Shown: positions 28,157 to 38,969 of the stretch, in pieces
Layout: each line of letters opens with the position of its first letter
Numbering within the stretch: the stretch's first letter is position 1
Source of the DNA: an uncultured Bacteroidaceae bacterium
GTDB lineage: Bacteria; Bacteroidota; Bacteroidia; Bacteroidales; Bacteroidaceae
Direction: 5' to 3'
Length of the DNA stretch: 64,000 nt
Assembly: GCA_905234745.1 (NCBI GenBank)
Contig: CAJOJD010000009.1
Location: 1,494-65,493, forward strand
Notes under the pieces: model-generated
Database searches by the model: none
What the model saw: the letters and a program-made list of their open reading frames with translations, nothing else
What the model was told of the DNA's origin: nothing
Translations under genes and position numbers: made by a program

Positions 28157-28663
28157 ATGAAACCAGTAGTAAGCATTATCATGGGCAGTACATCAGATCT
28201 GCCTGTTATGGAAAAGGCCGCTGCCTTTCTGGACAGCATCCAGGTTCCGTTTGAGATGAACGCACTGTCAGCTCACCGCACACCGGCAGCTGTCGAGGAA
28301 TTTGCCAAGGGCGCACAGGCACGCGGCATCAAGGTAATCATTGCCGCAGCCGGTATGGCAGCCGCCCTGCCCGGCGTGATTGCCGCCAACACCAACGTTC
28401 CCGTGATTGGTGTTCCCATCAAGGGTATGCTTGACGGTCTGGATGCCATGCTCTCAATCATCCAGATGCCCCCCGGAATACCCGTAGCAACCGTAGGCGT
28501 GAACGGCGCACAGAACGCAGCCATACTGGCCGCCCAGATCCTGGCTGTAGCCGACAGCGAGCTCGCTGCACGTCTGGCCGCTCACAAGGAGGGTCTCAAG
28601 GAGAAGATTGAGAAGGCCAACGCCGAGCTGAGTCAGGTAAAATACAACTACAAGACCAACTGA
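28157..28663 (+). CDS. purE: 5-(carboxyamino)imidazole ribonucleotide mutase
   Basis: IIMGSTSDLPVMEKAAAFLD; SAHRTPAAVEEFAK; AAGMAAALPGVIAA. Confidence 0.96.
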   Translation: MKPVVSIIMGSTSDLPVMEKAAAFLDSIQVPFEMNALSAHRTPAAVEEFAKGAQARGIKVIIAAAGMAAALPGVIAANTNVPVIGVPIKGMLDGLDAMLSIIQMPPGIPVATVGVNGAQNAAILAAQILAVADSELAARLAAHKEGLKEKIEKANAELSQVKYNYKTN

Positions 28664-28665
28664 TA

Positions 28666-30042
28666 ATGGCCGTATACAACCGCAGGAAATCCGTTAGCGT
28701 ACGTGTGGGCAATACCTCCATAGGTGGTGACAACCCCATACGCCTGCAGTCCATGACCACCACCGCGACCATGGATACCGAGGGCTGCATAGAGCAGGCC
28801 ATACGTATCATCCAGGCCGGCGGCGAGCTGGTGCGCATGACCACCCAGGGCACACGCGAGGCGGAGAACATGCGGCTTATACGTGAAGGTCTTACCGCCC
28901 GCGGGTACAATACCCCGCTTGTGGCCGATGTCCACTTCAACCCCGCCGTGGCCGATGTGGCCGCACGCTATGTTGAGAAGGTGCGCATCAACCCCGGCAA
29001 CTATGTGGATCCTGCACGTACGTTCAAACAGCTGGAGTACACCGATCAGGAGTACGCACAGGAGATTCAGCGCATACGTGACCGTTTCATACCGTTCCTG
29101 GATATATGCCGTGAGCATGGAACCGCCATACGCATAGGTGTAAACCACGGCTCCCTGTCGGACCGCATCATGAGCCGTTACGGCAACACCCCGGCCGGTA
29201 TGGTTGAGAGCTGCATGGAGTTCCTGCGCATTTGCGTTGACCAGGACTTCATGAACGTGGTCATATCAATCAAGGCCAGCAACACGGTTGTCATGATTGA
29301 AACCGTTCGCCTGCTTGTAAAGCAGATGGACCTTGAAGGTATGGCATTCCCCTTACATCTGGGAGTGACCGAGGCCGGTGAGGGTGAGGACGGACGCATA
29401 AAGAGCGCAATCGGCATAGGCGCACTGTTGGCCGAGGGCATAGGCGACACCATCCGTGTTTCGCTGTCCGAAGCACCCGAACGTGAGATTCCTGTAGCCC
29501 GCAAACTCGTTGATTATGCGGCAACAAGCGCGCAGGTGCGTGCATCGGCCAAAATTGAGAATGGCGTACTTGGATTGTCTTATAATGACTCTTCGCTCGA
29601 AGATTTCCAGTTGCACGCCGCTATGGATGCCGGCGCACTGCTTATTGACGGCAAGGCTAAGGACCTGAAGCTTACGAATCCCAATATGACCGCCGCTCAG
29701 ATCAAATCAACCGAGGAGGCCATACTGCAGGGAGCACGTATCCGTTTCAGCAAACCGGAGTACATATCTTGTCCGGGCTGCGGACGGACACTTTATAATC
29801 TTGAAGAGACAATAGCACGCATAAAAGCCGCCACCGGACATCTTAAAGGCGTCAAGATAGCCATTATGGGCTGTATCGTGAACGGACCGGGCGAGATGGC
29901 CGATGCCGATTTCGGCTACGTGGGCGCAGGCCGCGGAAAAATCAGTCTGTATCGCGGCAAGGAGTGCATAGAGAAAAATATTCCCGAGGAGAATGCCGTA
30001 GAGCGGCTCCTCAAACTGATTGAAGAAACAATAACAAAATGA
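28666..30042 (+). CDS. ispG: (E)-4-hydroxy-3-methylbut-2-enyl-diphosphate synthase with short insert domain
   Basis: [20 protein letters not shown]; FeS motif ISCPGCGRT...[32 protein letters not shown]. Confidence 0.93.
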   Translation: MAVYNRRKSVSVRVGNTSIGGDNPIRLQSMTTTATMDTEGCIEQAIRIIQAGGELVRMTTQGTREAENMRLIREGLTARGYNTPLVADVHFNPAVADVAARYVEKVRINPGNYVDPARTFKQLEYTDQEYAQEIQRIRDRFIPFLDICREHGTAIRIGVNHGSLSDRIMSRYGNTPAGMVESCMEFLRICVDQDFMNVVISIKASNTVVMIETVRLLVKQMDLEGMAFPLHLGVTEAGEGEDGRIKSAIGIGALLAEGIGDTIRVSLSEAPEREIPVARKLVDYAATSAQVRASAKIENGVLGLSYNDSSLEDFQLHAAMDAGALLIDGKAKDLKLTNPNMTAAQIKSTEEAILQGARIRFSKPEYISCPGCGRTLYNLEETIARIKAATGHLKGVKIAIMGCIVNGPGEMADADFGYVGAGRGKISLYRGKECIEKNIPEENAVERLLKLIEETITK

Positions 30043-30043
30043 T

Positions 30044-31519
30044 ATGGAAAACAAACTGACCATCTACAACACCCTGACTCGGAAAAAAGAGTTGTTTGAA
30101 GCATTGAACCCGCCGCACGTAGGTATGTACGTGTGCGGTCCTACAGTATATGGTGACCCGCATCTGGGTCACGCACGCCCCGCTATCACATTCGATATCC
30201 TTTTCCGTTACCTGCAGCACCTTGGCTACAAGGTTCGCTATGTACGTAACATAACCGACGTAGGCCATCTGGAGCACGATGCCGATGAGGGCGAGGACAA
30301 GATTGCAAAGAAGGCACGTCTTGAGCAGCTGGAGCCCATGGAGGTTGTCCAGTACTACACCCTGCGCTATCACAAGGCAATGGAAATGCTTAACGTTCTG
30401 CCGCCCAGCATCGAGCCGCATGCATCGGGTCATATCATAGAGCAGATTGAGCTGGTAAAGCAGATACTGGACAACGGCTACGCTTATGAGAGCCAGGGCA
30501 GCATCTACTTTGACGTGAACAAGTATAACAAGGACCATCACTACGGCATACTTTCAGGTCGTAACCTGGATGATGTCCTGAATACGACCCGTGAACTTGA
30601 CGGTCAGGAGGAGAAACACAATCCTGCTGACTTTGCCCTCTGGAAGAAAGCCCAGCCCGAGCACATTATGCGCTGGCCGTCACCCTGGAGCGACGGATTC
30701 CCCGGTTGGCACTGTGAGTGCACCGCCATGGGCCGCAAGTATCTGGGTGAGCGCTTTGACATACACGGAGGCGGCATGGACCTGATCTTCCCGCATCACG
30801 AGTGCGAGATTGCACAGGCGGTTGCCAGCCAGGGTCATGACATTGTACACTATTGGATGCACAACAACATGATTACCATCAACGGCCAGAAAATGGGCAA
30901 GTCACTGGGCAACTTCATTACCCTGAACGAGTTCTTTACCGGTCAGAACCCCAATCTGAAGCAGGCCTACAGCCCCATGACCATAAGGTTCTTCATACTG
31001 ATGGCCCACTACCGCGGTACGGTTGACTTCAGTAACGACGCCCTGCAGGCTGCCGAGAAGGCCATGTCCCGCCTGATGGAGGCATACAACGCCATTGACC
31101 GCATACAGCCCTCAGCCGAGAGTACGGTAAGCGTCAAGGAGTTCAAGGGCAAGTGCTATGAGGCTATGGACGATGACCTGAACACCCCGATTGTAATCAG
31201 CCATCTGTTTGATGCCGCCAAGATAATCAACCAGGCGGTTGACGGCAATGCCAAACTCACTGCGGCCGATATAGCCGAACTTAAGAGCCTGTTTGATACA
31301 TTCCTGTTCGATATCCTTGGAATCAAGGCCGAAGAAGGCGGCGGAAGCGGTCGGGAAGAGGCATTCGGCAAGGTTGTGGACATGCTGCTCGAACAGCGTG
31401 CCATTGCCAAGGCCAACAAAGACTGGGCCACAAGTGACAAGATACGCAACGAACTGACCGCTCTGGGATTCGAGATCAAGGATACCAAGGACGGTGCAAC
31501 CTGGAAACTCAACAGATAA
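30044..31519 (+). CDS. cysS: Cysteinyl-tRNA synthetase
   Basis: [45 protein letters not shown]. Confidence 0.96.
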   Translation: MENKLTIYNTLTRKKELFEALNPPHVGMYVCGPTVYGDPHLGHARPAITFDILFRYLQHLGYKVRYVRNITDVGHLEHDADEGEDKIAKKARLEQLEPMEVVQYYTLRYHKAMEMLNVLPPSIEPHASGHIIEQIELVKQILDNGYAYESQGSIYFDVNKYNKDHHYGILSGRNLDDVLNTTRELDGQEEKHNPADFALWKKAQPEHIMRWPSPWSDGFPGWHCECTAMGRKYLGERFDIHGGGMDLIFPHHECEIAQAVASQGHDIVHYWMHNNMITINGQKMGKSLGNFITLNEFFTGQNPNLKQAYSPMTIRFFILMAHYRGTVDFSNDALQAAEKAMSRLMEAYNAIDRIQPSAESTVSVKEFKGKCYEAMDDDLNTPIVISHLFDAAKIINQAVDGNAKLTAADIAELKSLFDTFLFDILGIKAEEGGGSGREEAFGKVVDMLLEQRAIAKANKDWATSDKIRNELTALGFEIKDTKDGATWKLNR

Positions 31520-31520
31520 T

Positions 31521-32507
31521 ATGAAGAATTCCGCCATTATACTGACGTTGCTCTTTGTGGCCATCTCCTGCGGAGGGCGCAAGGCATCGTCTACAACCCT
31601 GCAGGCCAAGGTTGAAACACCTGAATTCTGCGCCGACAGTGCCTACAACTACATAAAGGCACAGACAGATTTCGGACCGCGTGTGCCCAATACCAAGGCG
31701 CATGACGATTGCGGAATCTGGCTTGGAGCGAAACTCTCCTTCCTTGGAGCCGACAAGGTATATTTTCAGAACTATGATGCCAAGACATTTGACGGCAACA
31801 CTCTGAAATGTACCAACATCATTGGCAGTTTCAATCCCGAAAGCACCGCCCGTGTGATTCTCTGTTCACACTGGGACAGCCGTCCTTGGGCCGACAACGA
31901 CCCCGATCCGGCCAACTGGACCAAACCGGTTGATGCCGCCAACGACGGAGCCAGCGGCGTGGCCGTGATACTTGAGATAGCCCGCCTGATGAAAAAGCAG
32001 GCTCCTGAAATAGGAGTAGACTGCATATTCCTGGATGCCGAGGATTGGGGACCGGGTGACAGTTATCAGGGTAATGACTCTGAAAGATGGTGGGGACTTG
32101 GCACTCAATACTGGGCCAGGAATCCGCACGCTGAGGGTTACCGCGCACGTTACGCCATACTTCTGGACATGGTGGGCGGCAAGGGAGCGTCATTCTGCCG
32201 TGAAGGTTATTCAATCATGTTCGGCAAGCATGTGGTCGACAAGGTCTGGGGAGCTGCCGCCAAACTGGGTTACGGCTCACTGTTCCTGCCTGTCGACGGA
32301 GGTTACGTGACCGATGACCACTATTACATAAACAGGATTGCACGCATACCGTCCATAGACATCGTACCTTACCTTCCAAACTGCAAGGAGAGTTCTTTCG
32401 GACCTACATGGCATACCACCAAGGACAATATTGACAATATTGACAAAAAAGTACTGGAGGCTGTCGGCAAGACGCTTATTGAGGTAATATACAACGAAAA
32501 ACCATGA
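31521..32507 (+). CDS. M28-family glutaminyl-peptide cyclotransferase-like lipoprotein
   Basis: Lipobox LLFVAISCGG; VILCSHWDSRPWADNDPD; IFLDAEDWG; NDGASGVAVILEIARLM. Confidence 0.85.
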   Translation: MKNSAIILTLLFVAISCGGRKASSTTLQAKVETPEFCADSAYNYIKAQTDFGPRVPNTKAHDDCGIWLGAKLSFLGADKVYFQNYDAKTFDGNTLKCTNIIGSFNPESTARVILCSHWDSRPWADNDPDPANWTKPVDAANDGASGVAVILEIARLMKKQAPEIGVDCIFLDAEDWGPGDSYQGNDSERWWGLGTQYWARNPHAEGYRARYAILLDMVGGKGASFCREGYSIMFGKHVVDKVWGAAAKLGYGSLFLPVDGGYVTDDHYYINRIARIPSIDIVPYLPNCKESSFGPTWHTTKDNIDNIDKKVLEAVGKTLIEVIYNEKP

Positions 32508-32926
32508 CAATAGACGAACTTCAGGAAGAGGTTATTGAGGAATTCAGCGCCTTTGACGACTGGATGGACAAATACCAGATGATCATAGACCTGGGCAATG
32601 AACAACCTCCGTTGGATCCTGCATACAAAACCGAGGATAATCTGATTGACGGATGCCAGAGCCGTGTATGGCTGCATGCGTATATGCAGGACGGACTTGT
32701 ACACTTTGAGGCAGACAGCGATGCAATCATTACCAAAGGGCTTATAGCACTGCTTATTCGTGTCCTCTCTGACCACACACCACATGAAATCCTGGAAAGT
32801 GACGTGCATTTCATTGATGCCATTGGGCTAACCCAGCACCTTTCGCCTACCCGCAGCAATGGACTGTTATCAATGCTCAAACAGATTAAAACGTATGCTC
32901 TTGCATACTCACAGACCAAATCTTGA
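32504..32926 (+). CDS. SufE family Fe-S assembly protein
   Basis: EEFSAFDDWMDKYQMIIDLG; LIDGCQSRVWLHAYMQDG. Confidence 0.9.
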   Translation: MTIDELQEEVIEEFSAFDDWMDKYQMIIDLGNEQPPLDPAYKTEDNLIDGCQSRVWLHAYMQDGLVHFEADSDAIITKGLIALLIRVLSDHTPHEILESDVHFIDAIGLTQHLSPTRSNGLLSMLKQIKTYALAYSQTKS

Positions 32927-32937
32927 TAAAGTGACCA

Positions 32938-33059
32938 GAATTTTATAAATTTGCAACGCAAAAAAGAAAACAACGTATAAATATACAAATATGAACAGCA
33001 AATACTGGAATGAGGAGATTGAGACAATGCCTCGCAAGCAACTGGTGAAATTGCAGGTG
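32938..33059 (+). repeat. Upstream partial duplicate of the paaK promoter/5' region (copy 1)
   Basis: gaattttataaatttgcaa...acaaatatgaacagcaaatactggaatgaggagattgagacaatgcctcgcaag matches 33129-33253; encodes only MNSKYWNEEIETMPRKQLVKLQVLKHK* (32991-33074). Confidence 0.85.
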
Positions 33060-33130
33060 TTGAAACACAAGTAAAATCTGCAGCTACATTTGTTATTGCT
33101 AAAGGTCAAAAAGTTGAACAACTCATTTGA
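33041..33130 (+). pseudogene. Gene-tail remnant (29 codons plus stop), origin unknown
   Basis: Frame offset from the paaK copy: TGEIAGVETQVKSAATFVIAKGQKVEQLI*, with A/T-rich codons unlike the surrounding genes. Confidence 0.35.
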
Positions 33131-33182
33131 ATTTTATAAATTTGCAAACCAAACTAACGAGTTAACGCATAATTATACAAAT

Positions 33183-34484
33183 ATGAACGGTAAATACTGG
33201 AATGAGGAGATTGAGACAATGCCCCGCAAACAGCTTGAGAAGCTGCAGGTGGAGCGTCTCAAGAAAACCGTCGAGATTGCAATGGGAAGCGAATTCTATG
33301 CTCCCAAATTCAAGGAACTGGGCATAACCCCGGAAAGTATCAAGTCTGTTGAGGATATCAAGAGATTCCCCTTCACCACAAAGAATGACCTCCGTGCCAC
33401 CTATCCTTTCGGAATCAAGTCAGTTCCCCTGGAGAAAGTAGTCCGCCTTCACTCTTCTAGCGGTACCACCGGCAATCCCACAGTAATCCTGCATTCACAG
33501 AAAGACCTTGACGAGTGGGCCGATGCTATGGCACGTTCCATGTACTGCATAGGTCTCAGGAATACCGACATCATACAGAACACTTCCGGTTACGGAATGT
33601 TCACCGGCGGTCTGGGCATTCAGTATGCAGCAGAGCGTCTGGGCGCACTTACCGTTCCCGCAGGTGCAGGTAACAGCAAGCGCCACGTAAAGTTCATCAC
33701 AGACTTCGGCACCACAGCACTGCACTGCATCCCCAGTTACGCAACCCGTCTGGCCGCCGCTTTCCAGGAGGAGGGCATCGACCCGCGTAACACTACAGTC
33801 CATACCCTTATCATCGGCGCCGAGCCCCACTCCGAGGCACAGCGCAAACGTATTGAGGAGATTTGGGGCGCAAAGGCATACAACAACTTCGGTATGAGCG
33901 AGATGTGTGGTCCCGGCGTGGCAATCGAGTGCCAGGAGCAGAACGGAATGCACATATGGGAAGACAATTATATCGTTGAGATACTGGATCCCGAGACTCT
34001 GGAGCCCGTTCCGGAGGGTGAACTCGGTGAACTGGTACTGACCACACTGAACCGTGAGGCCATGCCGCTGTTCCGCTACCGCACACGCGACCTTACACGC
34101 ATCCTGCCGGGTGACTGCCCCTGCGGCCGTACTCACGTACGTCTGGCACGTTTCCAGGGTCGTTCGGATGACATGATGATTGTCAAGGGCGTAAACATCT
34201 ATCCTATCCAGATAGAGAAGATCCTGATGCAGTTCCCCGAGCTGGCCAGCGACTACCTGATCACCATCGAGACCGTAGGAGACAACGACGAGATGACCAT
34301 CGAGGCTGAACTTGCACAGGCAACCGATGATTTCGGCATGCTCCAGAACCTTACCAAGGAGATTACACGCCGCCTTAAGGATGAGATCCTGTTAACACCC
34401 AGAGTAAAACTTGTAGGCAAGGGCGTAATCCCGCAGTCAGACGGCAAAGCCAAGAGAGTAAATGATTTGCGTCATAACCATTAA
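33183..34484 (+). CDS. paaK: Phenylacetate-CoA ligase
   Basis: MNGKYWNEEIETMPRKQLEKLQVERLKKTVE; LHSSSGTTGNPTVI; YNNFGMSEMCGPGVAIECQEQNGMHIWEDNYIVE. Confidence 0.93.
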   Translation: MNGKYWNEEIETMPRKQLEKLQVERLKKTVEIAMGSEFYAPKFKELGITPESIKSVEDIKRFPFTTKNDLRATYPFGIKSVPLEKVVRLHSSSGTTGNPTVILHSQKDLDEWADAMARSMYCIGLRNTDIIQNTSGYGMFTGGLGIQYAAERLGALTVPAGAGNSKRHVKFITDFGTTALHCIPSYATRLAAAFQEEGIDPRNTTVHTLIIGAEPHSEAQRKRIEEIWGAKAYNNFGMSEMCGPGVAIECQEQNGMHIWEDNYIVEILDPETLEPVPEGELGELVLTTLNREAMPLFRYRTRDLTRILPGDCPCGRTHVRLARFQGRSDDMMIVKGVNIYPIQIEKILMQFPELASDYLITIETVGDNDEMTIEAELAQATDDFGMLQNLTKEITRRLKDEILLTPRVKLVGKGVIPQSDGKAKRVNDLRHNH

Positions 34485-34495
34485 TAAAGGAGATT

Positions 34496-34912
34496 ATGAA
34501 GACTATCAAGCAGATTTCAATTTTTCTTGAGAACCAGCGCGGCAAACTCAGCGACATCCTGACCGCTCTCAAGGACCAGAACATAGAGATCCAGGCAGCA
34601 TCAGTAGCCGATACTACCGAGTACGGCATACTGCGCCTTATCACTTCAGATCAGATAAAAGCAGCCCGTCTGCTTTCGGCCAAGGGTAACCTGGTTAACC
34701 TGAACGAGGTACTGGCCATCCAGGTGGAACCCGATACCGCCGCTTTTGCCGATGCAATCGATGCACTGACATCGGGTGGTTGTTCAATCAGTTATCTCTA
34801 CACCTTCCACAAAGACGGCAAGCTGGTACTGATAATACGTCCGGCAAGTCTTGAAGTTGCGGAGCGTGTTGCCACTGAAAAAGGTCTCACCCTTATCCAG
34901 GGTTGGGAATAA
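34496..34912 (+). CDS. ACT domain-containing protein
   Basis: IKQISIFLENQRGKLSDILTALKDQNIEIQAASVADTTEYGILRLI. Confidence 0.87.
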   Translation: MKTIKQISIFLENQRGKLSDILTALKDQNIEIQAASVADTTEYGILRLITSDQIKAARLLSAKGNLVNLNEVLAIQVEPDTAAFADAIDALTSGGCSISYLYTFHKDGKLVLIIRPASLEVAERVATEKGLTLIQGWE

Positions 34913-34945
34913 ATACCGGAATATTAACCATTAAACCATACCATC

Positions 34946-36529
34946 ATGTTTCTCAAGATTCTCATTCTGATATTGTTCTTTGCCGTAATGATCGGCGTCG
35001 GAATCTACTGCCGTAAAACCGCAAACAATGTACAGGGGTTTGTTCTTGGTGACCGTAAGGTTGGCTCATGGCTTACCGCTTTTGCATTCGGAACATCATA
35101 CTTTTCGGCCGTAATATTCGTAGGATATGCCGGTCAGTTCGGTTGGAAATACGGTCTGTCCGCCACATGGATAGGTCTTGGCAACGCCCTTATAGGTTCA
35201 CTGCTTGCATGGCGTATCCTGGGCCGCCGCACCCGTCTTATGACCCAGTATCTGCAGAGCGCAACCATGCCTGATTTCTTTGGACAGCGCTTCAATTCAG
35301 AGGCTCTGAAGGTAGCTGCATCAGTTATTGTATTCGTATTCCTTATTCCTTATACCGCATCTTTGTACAATGGTCTGTCACGTCTGTTTGGAATGGCATT
35401 CAATATTGACTACGGATGGTGCGTTCTTGGTATGGCTGTCCTGACCGGTATCTACGTGCTAGTAGGAGGTTACATGGCTACCGCCGTGAATGACTTCATA
35501 CAGGGTATGATAATGCTGATAGGTATAGTTGCCGTTATACTCTCTGTGCTTAACGGAAACGGCGGATTCACCGCAGCAATCGAGAAAATGTCACAGATTC
35601 CCAGCGAGGCCGCTCCAGCACTTAACGGCGCCTTTGTTTCGTTCTTTGGCCCTCAACCCATTTATCTTCTTGGTGTTGTGCTGCTCACATCTCTGGGCAC
35701 ATGGGGTCTGCCTCAGATGGTAGGTAAGTTCTACGCCATCCGCGACGAGGCCGCTATCCGCAAGGGTACATTCATATCTACCTTCTTTGCCATCATCGTG
35801 GCTGGCGGCTGCTATTTCCTCGGTGGATTCGGACGTCTGTACGGCGGTGTCATCGATTTCGCACCCAACGGAACACCTATATATGACAGCATTGTTCCTT
35901 CAATGCTCCAGACTCTGCCCGACCTGATGATCGGTGTGGTTATCATCCTGGTGCTTTCAGCATCAATGTCCACGCTTTCATCGCTGGTTCTGACATCGGG
36001 CTCAACCCTTACGCTTGACATCATCAAACCGGCTATGGCAAAGGGCGGCAAGAGCATGAGTGAGAAATCACAGCTGCTCTCAATACGTCTGCTGGTGGTA
36101 TTCTTCATTGCAGTATCATCAGTCCTTGCCATAATCCAGGCCAAAAGCTCAGTTACCTTCATAGCTCAGCTCATGGGTATATCCTGGGGTGCTCTGGCAG
36201 GTGCCTTCCTGTCTCCGTTCCTCTATGGACTCTATTGGAAAAAGACAACCAAGGCTTCTGTTTGGGCCAGCTTCATTGTAGGCGTAGCAATAATGTGCGG
36301 CTGTATGTACGGCACATTCACCAAGACAACATTCATCAGCCCGTTCTTCAGTTCACCCATCAATGCAGGTGTACTCTCAATGGTAGCAGGTCTGGTTATC
36401 GTTCCCATTGTCAGCCTGTTTACTAAGGTTAAGGAGCAGGAAAAGATTGACAAGATGTTCAGTTGCTACAACCGCGAGGTAACCGTACGCGCATCTACAT
36501 CACTCATGGATGCCGAAGACAAAAAATAA
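34946..36529 (+). CDS. Sodium:solute symporter family protein
   Basis: Multi-TM 527 aa; GFVLGDRKVGSWLTAFAFGTSYFSAVIFVGYAGQFGWKYGLSATWIGLGNALIGSLLAWRILGRRTR. Confidence 0.88.
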   Translation: MFLKILILILFFAVMIGVGIYCRKTANNVQGFVLGDRKVGSWLTAFAFGTSYFSAVIFVGYAGQFGWKYGLSATWIGLGNALIGSLLAWRILGRRTRLMTQYLQSATMPDFFGQRFNSEALKVAASVIVFVFLIPYTASLYNGLSRLFGMAFNIDYGWCVLGMAVLTGIYVLVGGYMATAVNDFIQGMIMLIGIVAVILSVLNGNGGFTAAIEKMSQIPSEAAPALNGAFVSFFGPQPIYLLGVVLLTSLGTWGLPQMVGKFYAIRDEAAIRKGTFISTFFAIIVAGGCYFLGGFGRLYGGVIDFAPNGTPIYDSIVPSMLQTLPDLMIGVVIILVLSASMSTLSSLVLTSGSTLTLDIIKPAMAKGGKSMSEKSQLLSIRLLVVFFIAVSSVLAIIQAKSSVTFIAQLMGISWGALAGAFLSPFLYGLYWKKTTKASVWASFIVGVAIMCGCMYGTFTKTTFISPFFSSPINAGVLSMVAGLVIVPIVSLFTKVKEQEKIDKMFSCYNREVTVRASTSLMDAEDKK

Positions 36530-36554
36530 GCCTAACTAACTTAATTTATAGATT

Positions 36555-37349
36555 ATGAAAAGAATTTCTCAACTCAAAGATGAGGCATTAGATGCTCTCC
36601 ATGGTAATTTCGGTAAGGCCGCTTTGGCAACCCTTGTTGTAGCTGTTATCACTGGCGCTATCAGTTCTTCTCTAAGTTTTGCCGGAGGTGGTAACATATT
36701 GGATTATATTGATGCAGTCCGCGATATGGACTACAGTGCAATGGCAGAGGCCGCAGGTGGCAGCCCGCTGATTTCACTTCTTCAGTTAGTAATAAACGTT
36801 TTATTCTTAACTCCTCTGGCTGTAGGTGTCATCAACACATACAGATTGCTTGTTCAAAGCAAGGGATCGGATAATGACATTATCGGCAACTACTTCAGAC
36901 TTGGTTTCGGCAAGCATTACTGGCACATTGTTCTGGTTTCTTTCGTTAGCGGTTTGCTGATAGCTCTTATGATTATTCCGGCAATGCTAATCCTGTTCCT
37001 TATAATCTTATTGGCTCATAATGCGGTTACTACCATAATTTTCTCAATCGCAGCCTTAGTATACGCTATTATCATCGCCTTGATGTATTCCCAGATCAAT
37101 CTTATCATCCTTGACAATCCCGAACTTGACATAATAGACACTATGCGACGTAGCCGCACGCTTATGAGTGGTTACAAGTGGAAATACTTCCTCCTGGGAC
37201 TCAGCTTCATAGGTTGGATCCTGCTGGGTATATTGACACTTTGCATCGGCTATCTGTGGCTTATCCCCTATATACAGGCAACTGAGGCAGCTTTCTACTG
37301 CGATATCAAGGGAGCCCAGGATGAGCCCCTGAAGGTTGAAGAAGCATAA
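36555..37349 (+). CDS. DUF975-family integral membrane protein
   Basis: ALDALHGNFGKAALATLVVAVI; IIDTMRRSRTLMSGYKWKYFLLGLSFIGWILLGILTLCIGYLWLIPYIQATEAAFYCDI. Confidence 0.8.
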   Translation: MKRISQLKDEALDALHGNFGKAALATLVVAVITGAISSSLSFAGGGNILDYIDAVRDMDYSAMAEAAGGSPLISLLQLVINVLFLTPLAVGVINTYRLLVQSKGSDNDIIGNYFRLGFGKHYWHIVLVSFVSGLLIALMIIPAMLILFLIILLAHNAVTTIIFSIAALVYAIIIALMYSQINLIILDNPELDIIDTMRRSRTLMSGYKWKYFLLGLSFIGWILLGILTLCIGYLWLIPYIQATEAAFYCDIKGAQDEPLKVEEA

Positions 37350-37364
37350 TACTGACAATAAATA

Positions 37365-38969
37365 ATGAAGAAACTGTTACTTGGCGATGAAGCCATTGCA
37401 CAGGGAGCCATTGATGCCGGACTGAGCGGTGTTTACGCTTATCCCGGCACTCCCTCTACTGAGATCACTGAATACATTCAGGGTTACTGCAAGAAGAACC
37501 CTGATGAAAAGATACACAATCGCTGGTGTACCAATGAGAAGACGGCCATGGAGGCAGCTCTGGGTATGTCATTTGCCGGAAAACGCGCCCTGGTATGCAT
37601 GAAACACGTCGGTATGAACGTAGCGGCCGATCCGTTCGTAAACTCCTCCATAACCGGAGTGAACGGCGGTCTGATAGTTCTTGTGGCCGATGACCCGTCA
37701 ATGCACTCGTCACAGGATGAGCAGGATACCCGTTTCTACGGCAAGTTCGCCCTGATACCGGTTCTTGAGCCCTCATCACAGCAGGAGGCTTATGATATGA
37801 TGTCATATGCCTATGACCTGTCAGAGTCTCTCAAACTGCCGGTTCTGATGCGTACCGTGACCCGTCTGGCCCACTCACGTGCAGTGGTTTCTCTCAAGGA
37901 AAAACGTGCTCAGAATGCACTCAGCCCTGTAAGCGGAGTACGTGACTGGGTTCTGCTTCCCGCCATCGCCAAGCGCCGCTATGCATCTCTGCTGGAGCGT
38001 CAGCCCCAGATCATGCGTCTGTCGGTAGAGTCTCCTTTCAACAGTTTCAAGGCTCAGGCCAAGCGCTTCAAGATGGGTGCCATTGCCTGCGGTAACGCAT
38101 TCAACTATCTGTCCGAGTGCTATCCTGAAGGTATTCCCTTCCCCGTACTTAAGATATCTCAATACCCCATACCAGCCGAGACCATACGCACTCTTGCCGA
38201 GCAGTGTGACTCAATCATGGTCATTGAGGACGGACAGCCGTTCGTCGAGGAGCAGGTTGCAGGTATTCTTCCCTCTGACTGCAGGATTATCGGCCGTTTG
38301 ACCGGTGAATTGCCCCGTCAGGGAGAACTTAACCCCGATATCGTAAAGGCCGCTCTGGGTCTGGCTCCGCTGCCGCATCCCGAGGTAGCAAAGAACGTTG
38401 TGGCACGTCCGCCCGCCCTCTGTCAGGGTTGCGGTCACCGCAGTGTTTACGAGGCCATCAACATTGTGCTCAAGGACTACAAGGATGCCAAGGTGTTCGG
38501 CGACATAGGTTGCTACACTCTGGGTGCCCTGCCTCCTTTCCAGGCACTGGACAGCACAGTGGATATGGGTGCCAGCATCACCATGGCCAAGGGTGCCGCC
38601 GATGCAGGCGTGTTCCCCGCAGTTGCCATCATCGGTGACAGCACATTCACCCACTCCGGTATGACCGGTCTGCTGGATGCAGTAAACGAGAACGCTCCCA
38701 TTACGATCATAATCTCCGATAACCTTACCACCGGTATGACCGGCGGACAGGACAGTGCCGGTACCAACAAATTCGAGGCTATCTGCCGCGGAATCGGCGT
38801 TGACCCCGATCATCTGAAGGTTGTCGTCCCGCTGCCCCAGAACATGGAGGAGATTACACGCACACTGCGTGAGGAGATTGAGTATCGCGGCCTGTCGGTT
38901 ATCATACCGCGCCGTGAATGCATACAGACACTTGCCCGTAAGGCAAAAGCAAAAGCAGCACAGAAATGA
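37365..38969 (+). CDS. iorA: Indolepyruvate ferredoxin oxidoreductase alpha subunit
   Basis: GVYAYPGTPSTEITEYIQ; RPPALCQGCGHRSVYEAIN; FGDIGCYTLGALPP. Confidence 0.92.
   Translation: MKKLLLGDEAIAQGAIDAGLSGVYAYPGTPSTEITEYIQGYCKKNPDEKIHNRWCTNEKTAMEAALGMSFAGKRALVCMKHVGMNVAADPFVNSSITGVNGGLIVLVADDPSMHSSQDEQDTRFYGKFALIPVLEPSSQQEAYDMMSYAYDLSESLKLPVLMRTVTRLAHSRAVVSLKEKRAQNALSPVSGVRDWVLLPAIAKRRYASLLERQPQIMRLSVESPFNSFKAQAKRFKMGAIACGNAFNYLSECYPEGIPFPVLKISQYPIPAETIRTLAEQCDSIMVIEDGQPFVEEQVAGILPSDCRIIGRLTGELPRQGELNPDIVKAALGLAPLPHPEVAKNVVARPPALCQGCGHRSVYEAINIVLKDYKDAKVFGDIGCYTLGALPPFQALDSTVDMGASITMAKGAADAGVFPAVAIIGDSTFTHSGMTGLLDAVNENAPITIIISDNLTTGMTGGQDSAGTNKFEAICRGIGVDPDHLKVVVPLPQNMEEITRTLREEIEYRGLSVIIPRRECIQTLARKAKAKAAQK

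Noticed and set aside
33495-34136. 213-aa minus-strand ORF antisense to paaK
   Set aside because: Antisense to a conserved gene, no family resemblance.
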